In this document: one piece after another, positions 30,001 to 39,662 of the stretch
Layout of the letters: each line of letters begins with the position of its first letter
Position numbering within the stretch: the stretch's first letter is position 1
Assembly (NCBI GenBank): GCA_963082975.1
Contig: OY720348.1
Span: forward strand, 60,952,719 to 61,016,718
Reading direction: 5' to 3'
Length of the DNA stretch: 64,000 bases
Source of the DNA: Labia minor
Lineage: Eukaryota; Arthropoda; Insecta; Dermaptera; Spongiphoridae
Translations under genes and position numbers: made by a program
The notes under the pieces: generated by a model
Told to the model about the DNA's origin: nothing
Database searches by the model: none
Seen by the model: only the letters and a program-made list of their open reading frames with translations

Positions 30001-32677
30001 CTAATAATAAGATAAGATAATTAATTGATAATTAATTTTAAATTTCTTTCTTTCACATTTTCATCACATTAAAAACAAAATTATCTGCTACATAAATTAA
30101 TGGACAAATTTGTTTCTTCATTTATTGAAATAATTGATTTAATTGATAATCATGAATCTTCTTTATCAATTAAAAATAGTATAAATAATAAATAAAATGA
30201 CAATTGTTGCAGAATATTCTACTGGATGAACTTTTAATTTAATGTTATGTATTTTTTTTTATGAAAATTGAACACATGGGAGAAATAAGGAGATGAAGTG
30301 AAATTTTTTCTGAAAAATAATATTTTTTATTAGTTGGATAGCTATAAAAAGTTTATTTGAAAGGGCCCAAGGGCTCCGACACCCTTTTGGAGCTCGTAAT
30401 GGTTGCATCGTTCAACTAAATTTAAGTTGTTTAATCAGTTTTAATTAAATTTAACCTCTCCCTTCAATCATTATTCATCTAAATGTTTTGATTTGTTAAA
30501 TATGGCAGGTAATGTTTTTCTATTAACTAAATTAATTCAATGGAACTATAAAATCTTAACATAAATATACATATATTTAGATAATGATTTGAAATTCATC
30601 AATCTAATTATTTCAATCTTATTATATTAGCAACATTTGTATGTGGTGGATATTGTACCTTATACTGTATGGTATGAAAAATCTGAATTTCTTTATATAT
30701 GTATCCCATTTTTGAGGAAAATTATTTAAAATTTTGGTTTCTATCTTATTTAATTAATTAACATACAATATATCAAATATTTCGCTATTTCTTTAAATTA
30801 TACTGAATTATCATAATTAAATATATATGAGAGGCGCCACAGGGTGAGAGGATAAAAATGTAATAGTTTTTTAAGATTTACCAATTAATATTAGAATGGT
30901 TGAAATAAGCATTTCTAAAAATCTAAAATCAATATACAAAGCATTGTATGTTGCACAACTTAAATTATTAAATCATAGGTTTTCAGTATATAATTATATT
31001 ATAATAGTCTCTTTACTTGCGTTGGGTTAACACACTGAATGATTTTGATTAATAAACTAATATGTTAATTAATTCTTGAGGTTTTATGAAGTTATTAATA
31101 TTGATAAAATTATTAATATGTATTATTATTTAGTAAAAGATGTGCAACAGGGTGGGGGGTATCGTAGCTTGCTCACATTCTCGCTGTCCTGGGTTCAAGT
31201 CCCGGGCTTGGCAAAGGAATTTTTATAGCTGGGGTTTATGGGACGGAGTCAACCCAGCCTCCGGAATCAACATTGGGAAGGTACTTGATAAAAAGTAGCG
31301 CCTTCGATCAAGAAAATCAAGGTAAAGGTTGATAGGATCCGTTGTACTGATCATAGGACAGCTAATTGATAGGCGTTGTACTTGCGTAGGGCGTACAAAA
31401 GTCAAGAGGTTATATATATATATATATATCTTATTTTTTAATTCATTTGTAATTGGAAATTAAATTTAGATTATTAGTGACAATGAAAGTTATGAACATT
31501 TTTCTTATTGTAAAAACTCATTGGAGGAACTTGAAATGAATAATTTCTCACTTGAAGGGGTTAGAAACTTCCTACAAAGTGAGGAGATAATTTGCAACAT
31601 ACTGTTTTCACGGTTATTAATAGGAAGATAAATTCGTTCCATGAGTGAACTGTTAGTAGTAAAATTAATATAAAGCCATGTTGACGTAGTTCCACTCTAC
31701 CAATTTCATATGTTTTCAATTCTTCAATTAAAATCATCACTACCTTGAAGCTTAGCTATTCAATCGATAGATTAATAATTGCCTATTATTTGATTCATGT
31801 TTTGGTTCATAAAAAAAATGTAATCGTTGGAATGGAAAAATTTCCTGTATACAAAAAAAAAGTTATTTTCTATGAATAATAAATATCACCATTATTGATA
31901 AAGTTGATAGATTGAACCTTTAGTAAACTAATCATGAATATGGAAAGTATTATATAATATAATCAAGATTGTTTCGCTTAATAACACTTAGAAATTGATT
32001 TAGAAAAGAAAAATCAAAAATTCTTTATCATAATGAAAAATATTGCGTCTCCAATCTTTCAACAAGTTGTATAAGATCGTTTTTGTTCAATTGAACTAAA
32101 CAACCCACAAGAATCCAATATACTTATTATATATATATATATACGATAATTTTTTATATTGTATATAAAACTTTATAAAATGAAAAAAATAGAATAATAA
32201 GAGTTCTTAAAAATATTTATTTAGAAAGAGGTAAAGAGAGAGAGAGAAAAGTTTTTATAAAAGAAAAAAAAAGTGAGAAAAAATAAACGATAAATTAAAA
32301 AAAGCTCGTTTTTATAGTATTAATATTATTTAATATTAATTTTTATTTAATTCAAAGAAATTTAATTATTTTATATATATATATATACTCTCGGGCTGTG
32401 GTACGAGTCGGATATGTGTTAGTGTCAGTGTCAGGACTAGTGTCTGGGATACTTTAAAGTTTGGAAACGCAGTCAAACATTATCCCAATTCATTCTACCC
32501 AAAATGCCAACAATGACTCGAGGTCACACAGTATATGACCCAGAATCCCAAAATTTCTTTCTCAAAATTGTCTTTGAAATGACGTCAAAACGTAGAAACT
32601 CAAATCAATCTCACAAAAATACGTGAAAATAACTCGGAAATAACTTTACATAATTCAAATTTTCATGTAAACCTAAA

Positions 32678-32740
<63 letters not shown>

Positions 32741-35525
32741 GGGGAGGGGCGCTGTTTTCGGGCAATGACAATGGCCTTTCTTAACCGGTTGATTACCTGA
32801 CAACTATTTTTCCCTCGCTATAGATTAAAAATTGTGTTTGTATATTTATTGTATTATGTTTAAGTATACCCCTAAATATTATATAATTAGACAAGAAACG
32901 TTTAAAAATTCTTAAAATTTTTTTATATTATATTAATATCTAAATTTAATCAACCCAATTAAACATACAATTTTTCTATAAAATTTTCATAAATGACAAT
33001 ATATTCGCCACTGCATCTAATCAATTAAAATAAAATATGAAAGAGCACACAAAATATTTTCTATTCAAGTGAATTTTAAATTTCTATTTAAATTTAATAT
33101 TTTTTATAAATAATTTATTATCGGTTTAATTTATTATTATTATTATTATATAATTCTAATTATTTTTTATTCTTCGTAATTATTTTTTTTTTTTAATTAA
33201 TATCATTTATAATCCTTACGGAGGGAAAATGTAATTACATTCAATTAATAATCATAATTGGAGAATCTTTTGTCTATTGTGTTATTATAAAAAAAAGGAA
33301 ATACTAAGGAAGATAGTAAAGGAATTTATAATAAATTGTATCAGTCAAATGAATCTTTGGATATGTCTGTTGAATTACGTAAAGTTTTATGTATATTTTG
33401 ATGAAATTCATTTAATTAATCATAAGCAGAAGAAATGAATGAATACGGGGAGATAAATGAAAGAGCGTCAAGTTATAAATGTTCATGTTTTTCTTTCTAC
33501 GATTTTTTTTTAATATTAAATTTATATATATATATATATATATATATGAGAATATGAGAATACTTACATTTTCGCCACTGATGACGGTCCGTTGACAAGT
33601 AGTGGTGTTGTGTGTGCATTTGTTTTCATAGACACACCAACTACACGCCCATTGTGAGTGGACGCACTCCCGGCACGTGGCGTGTCGTGCACAATCGTAA
33701 TAGGCGAAATTGCGGCTTACAAAGTCCTTATTCGTCTCCGAAGATCGCACTGAAAGTGGTACCAATACATGGTCCTGGAACAAAGAAACAAAGGGGGTTA
33801 TTATCTTTTGTAGAGCCAGGAGTATCCTATCGAATGAAAAATTCAAACAAACTGAAATGAAATAATCTACCATCTACAATTGATTGATATTATTTCATAA
33901 ATTAGTTTCTCATTAATTAAACTACAAAAGAGGTTTTCAAACTGTGGTCCTATACCACTGGTGGTACCTTATGAACTGACGGTGTATAGCACACAGTTAC
34001 CTTTAGTAACAAATAATTTTAGTGGTACCTGAACTTTTTGAAGTAAGTTTCTGTAGTTTCAAAAAGTTTAAAAAGTTTTAGAATCTCTGCTCTACACAAT
34101 TCAAACAATATAGAATAAATATCTCAAAAAAAAAAAAAAAATATAAACATATACTTTTTGGCCACAAAAATGACACATTCCTCCATCCATTTTCTATCCC
34201 CTCCAAATTTTATTATGCAAACACACCATGTTCTCATATTATCAGGAATTGCACAACCAAGATACATCTGTATAAATAATCGACGTGAGAGACGTTTGTT
34301 TGAGTCAATTGGATAACAACCAAGCGGTCAGTAGAATTGGGAGAAGATAGAAAATGGATGGAGGTGGCATCATCATGGCTAAAGAAATTTCGAGTTCAAT
34401 AACGCCAACAGTTCTAGCTATTTTATACATTTAAAATTTATAAATATACTTCACTTATACGTATCAATTGATATTCTTCTTTTTCTAAAAAAAAAATCGT
34501 AAAAATGCTTATATTAGGTATAAATAAATAATTCTTCAACTCTTTCCAACTTCCGTTAATAAGTAAAACATTAAATATATTATATATCGATATGATATTA
34601 ATATTTATTATTATTTTTTTTTTTTATCGTTTTCAGTAAAATGATCAAACCCAAAAGAGAGCAATAAATAAACAATATATTTGATGTTAAATTGATATAT
34701 GCAATATAAATTATAATTATTTTATATATTTATGAATATTTAATTTTTCGTTACGTTCTCTAACACCCAACCTGTCATTAAAATAAAACAATAAACAATT
34801 ATTTTCATTTAATGATATATATATATATATATATATATATATTACGACCAATTGCAAAAATAGGTTTTTTTTTAATTCTTTAATTTCAATTTCATTTTTA
34901 TATTTGATGACAAACCGAGTCCAGATCAAAGTGGTGATAAAAGATGACCCTATTTGTCTTTCCAATTAGATTACATAATTTAAAATTTGTTGTATAGTAA
35001 AACAAAATATGGAGATAAAAAATAAATTAAACATCAATAAAAACTTATGATACAAGTAAATGATCTCTCAGATATTAATGTGTATAAGCGAGATTTCATT
35101 TTGAACCTTTTTTGTTATGATTATATTTATTCTCTGGAATTATAAACTTAAAAGAAATGAAGTGTCAATTATATATATATTGGTATATATATATATACCT
35201 ATATATATTTTAGAAAATATGTAGAATCGTTTAAAATATATTTATTATTGACATAAAGATATTGTAGTTGATGTTTTTTATAACAATAGATCAATTGTAA
35301 TGAGGAACTTTATTCAAATAATATTTAAGTTATTATAAGGTTGAGATAAGTTATTATAAGGTTAAGATCAGAAACAAATTAATCATACAATTCTTAGTTA
35401 TGTAATCTTCACCATTTTTTGTATTTTGATCTTTTTTCGAATCATAAATATTATGAAGAATTCACGTTCTTTAAAGTTATGTATCGCGCCACCCGCATAT
35501 ATAATCCAACCGATAAAATCATAGT

Positions 35526-35556
<31 letters not shown>

Positions 35557-38500
35557 TGGCGCAACCAGGATTTGATCCTGGGAGGGGGGGGGGTTTGACT
35601 ATCCACTCCACCTTTCTATGGCGCCCCCCCCCCTCCCGGGCTCTCTCAAAGACAAATTTTCATTAAAATTTTTTTTTTAAATTAAATATTTAAAAAAGTT
35701 TTGTAAATGAAACACTGATTTTACAAAATCTGGCAAAAAATTTAATTTTGTATTTTATTTACTCGTAAAGAAAATATTTTTTTCCAGCTATAAGTAAATC
35801 ATTTTAGCTCTTCTCATGGAATACGATGGTCGGAAAATTTTGAAAAATTTTGCTCCGAGATTTTTTGAGATCTCCACTTTTCAGACGGTTCTGAATCCAC
35901 AAAACTGCAAAAAAAAATTTTGAACCAGCCGGCCGGCCGTTCGTTACCGAGATTACGTCTAAACAAAATGAGATATTGTCTTGAAATTTGATATTTAGAT
36001 GTTTTTTTGGGAATGATGGGCGGGGATTGGATTGTTTTTGTACAAGATCGGACCATAAGTAAGGGTAGTTTAAAGAGGTGTCAAAGCACATTTTATTGGT
36101 TTTCTCAATAAATACCGATTTTTATGAGAATTATCATATTACCGTATTAAATTTATAAGGAATCGAATTTACTAAAAGTTTCATTATATTAATTTTTACC
36201 AAAAATTAATTAATAATAAAGGAGTTATTTATAAAAAAAAAACTACTTTAAGATTTCGAAAGCTTTTCGTCCGCCCGTAGTGGCAGGATATTTTGAAAAA
36301 ATTAGTCTTCGCTTCATAATTTTTATGAAATTAGAAATTAATGTATTTATAATAAAAAATATTTATAATTTGTGTGAGAGTAATATTTTTATTTATTTTA
36401 TATTTAAATAATAGTCAAATTGGAAAATTTCACAATCATTTAGTAATCTTATATTAAGTCTTTTGTTTTATATGATTTAGGAGAAATAATAAAAGATTTT
36501 TTTTATTTCTTATATTAAATTCTGTACGAAAAAATAAGCAATTTTTATTTTTGTTAAAATTTTTTTAAAATAAAATAAACTTACTTTTTAAAAAGTTATA
36601 CTTTAAGAATTTTTTTTTTAAATAAAAAGGATTATATTTTTTCTTTTCTATTTGTAATATAGTACATAATATATAGCAATTTGAATTTTTTTCTCTTCTG
36701 GGGGGGAGGGGTTAAAACCTTAAAACCCACCCTGGTTGCGCCACTGATATTATATATATTAATTTTTATATTTTTCTTTATTATAGGAGATAATTTTAAT
36801 ATGTCAATAATATAATAATATTCTTTCTAATTCATATAAATCATAGAAAAAATTTTAATTTTGTATTATTGTAATTGATTATCTGTTTATGATAAATTAC
36901 AAGATAGATAGATAGTTATTTATTGACTATATGAATAAAATATAAGTCAAGTTAATATAAAAGTGTGTTAAAAAATATTGATATTAAGCATTAAGTTTCA
37001 TAAAATTGATTTATCACATTTTACGATGAATTTTGTATGAATATGTGGGTTAAATGAAACCCGAGAGTTGATGTTCATTATTTCAAAAAAGTGATAAATA
37101 TTATAATATATTAATTAGAATAAAAAAAAATGATAAAAATAACTAAATGATTGTGTTTATCATTAAAATTTGTAACTTATCTTCTACGGGATAAGGGGAG
37201 GGGGGAGGGTAAAATAAAATCTTTTTTCATAAGATTATCGACCAAAAATTTTATCTCTTCAATAAAAAAAAAAAAAAAAAAAAAAAAAATTATAATTACC
37301 TTGTTTGATGAGACACTTGACTTTCTAGATCGATATATCAACTGTCACTTTTTTTCTTTATTTTTATTATTTTTTTTTTTTATTTGATTTTGAAAAAGTA
37401 TATCAATTGACTTAATAAACCCTTCATATCTGTCTATCATTTATTTATTTTTTTTTTTTTTTTTTTTTTGTTTTTAAGAATTTTATTATTATTATTATTA
37501 TTATTTTTTGTCTTAAAAAAGTTTAAGCAATGTGTTTGTCACTTTGGCAAGTTGAGAGCCATTTAATAACTACGTTATTTTTAAGGGTGTCTATCACTTA
37601 AATTAAACCCTTGGGTCAAGTTCAAATAATTGTACGTTAGCAATAAATATACACTTTATCTATAAAGAAATTAATGAACCAAGGTTGTTAAATTCTTTCC
37701 ACGTAGGGAAAGTTTTCTAAAGTAAAATCGGGCAACCAGTTAGGATATAATTTTAGTGACACGCCGAAGGAATAAAATAAAAATAAATAAAAACGAAAGT
37801 AGATAAGGGAGGATATAATAAGCAGTTATGGATAAAAATATTTACTTTATCAACTTGAATATAACTTTAGGTCTAAGTAGTTCAATCATAACAACAAACT
37901 TTGTTATTAGTCTCATATATAAGTTTTAGTAGGCTTATTATTATCAATTATTATTATTAATATTATTATTATTATTTTTTAATATTACTATCATATTATT
38001 ATTAATAATATAAGCACATTCTTTTCTTATAAAATATCTGTACCCAAATAATGTCGATGAATTGTTATTAGAGTAGATTGTCTGTCCAATTTCAATTATG
38101 TTTTGTTTTACAACATTGATATTCAAGTACAGCCTAATATCCAGATCTGATAATATAATTTCATTATTGATTTAACTTGATTTGTATTTGGAAAATTAAT
38201 CCAACGTTAAATTGTGGTTTCTCGAATGATAAATGGGAAGATATTATCACGATTGTATGCAGGTGGATCCGAAGGTGATCATTATATTCGGTATTCATTA
38301 ATTGCAATAGATAAATAATAATTATGTATTTAAACCCCATTATAGTTTGCTTTATTCATGTTTTGTTATTATTCATTTGCACATTAAAAAATATGATAAG
38401 TAGTAGAGGAAATAGTTGAAGACTGTTTTATCTTCATCCTACTAACAGAAAGAATTCGCCAGATCATAAGTTGTGAAGAGTGTATGGTTTAAATCAGGGG

Positions 38501-39624
38501 TGTCTAAACTATGACCATTCGAGGGCCACTGCGAAAAAAAATATATGCTGGGCCGCACATAAATATCATTTTACCCTTTTTTTAGAACCATATTGAAAAA
38601 ATTTAAAAAAATCGGAAATATTTAAAAGTCTGATCTCAAAATCATAAATATTTTCATAATTTGCGTTTGGGCCGCATCTCAAAGGGTTTTGGGCCGCATT
38701 TTAGACAAGCCTGGTTTAAATGATTATCATAGTGGAAATAACAATATTATATTCTTTATAAATATTTATGTTTTGAACTAATAACATTTATGTATTTATC
38801 TATATATATAAAAAAGTGTTTTTGTGTCTGCACATTGCTAAGAATTTAAAAATTTGTGCATATCTTCGCGTTTTATGCTCTCTAGAATCAAAAAGTGAAT
38901 TTAGAATTTTGTCTGTCCAGAAATTTAGACGTTATAGATTCAAAAAACCGATTTCTATGAAATTACAACACAATATTCTTACATACATACATATTTGAAC
39001 ATAGGCTATATATTATATCAATATCTATTCAATAACCGCAGAAATTCATTTTTAAAAATTTTATATTTACATTTTGTTATATAGCCCCTCATAGATTCAT
39101 TTCCAACAGAGAATTTAAATAATAATTCTAGAAATTTCAATACAAGGAATATTTTAATATTTATATTTTTATTTTAATTTCTATTATTCAAATATCATTT
39201 CAATTATTTAATTTATTTAAAAATTACGATTTATTGATTATATAAAATTCAAAATATTATTTTTTAGACAAATGATATAAAGGAATTGTTTTAATCATCA
39301 TGGAAACAGCGATACTATATTCTTTATAAATATTTCTTTTTTGAACTAGTAACATTTATGTATATAAATATATATAGAAAGGGAGAGAGAGGGAAATGAA
39401 AAATGAAAGTAAAGTTGTTTAATTTTTTCCCAACCTTTTGATAATTTCCCTTAAAAAATCACATATTTCATGATTTAGGGCAGGATAACATTAAATATTT
39501 ATGAAGAAAGAATTTTGAAGGATCGTTAATTGAAATAGAAAAGATTAATATCAGGGTCAGAAGTATTTAAATACAGAGCAGTTCCAGCTTTATAATCTTA
39601 TTATTATATTGTAGGAAAAATTTA

Positions 39625-39662
<38 letters not shown>

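Noticed and set aside
31160-31220. Possible tRNA gene because of GGTTCAAGTCC.
   Set aside because: The flanks do not close a tRNA cloverleaf, and the block recurs within a dispersed repeat family; it is a tRNA-derived head, not a tRNA gene.
35804-36091. Overlapping 95- and 80-codon minus-strand ORFs.
   Set aside because: Lie inside a non-autonomous transposon and overlap in two frames; no recognisable domain.
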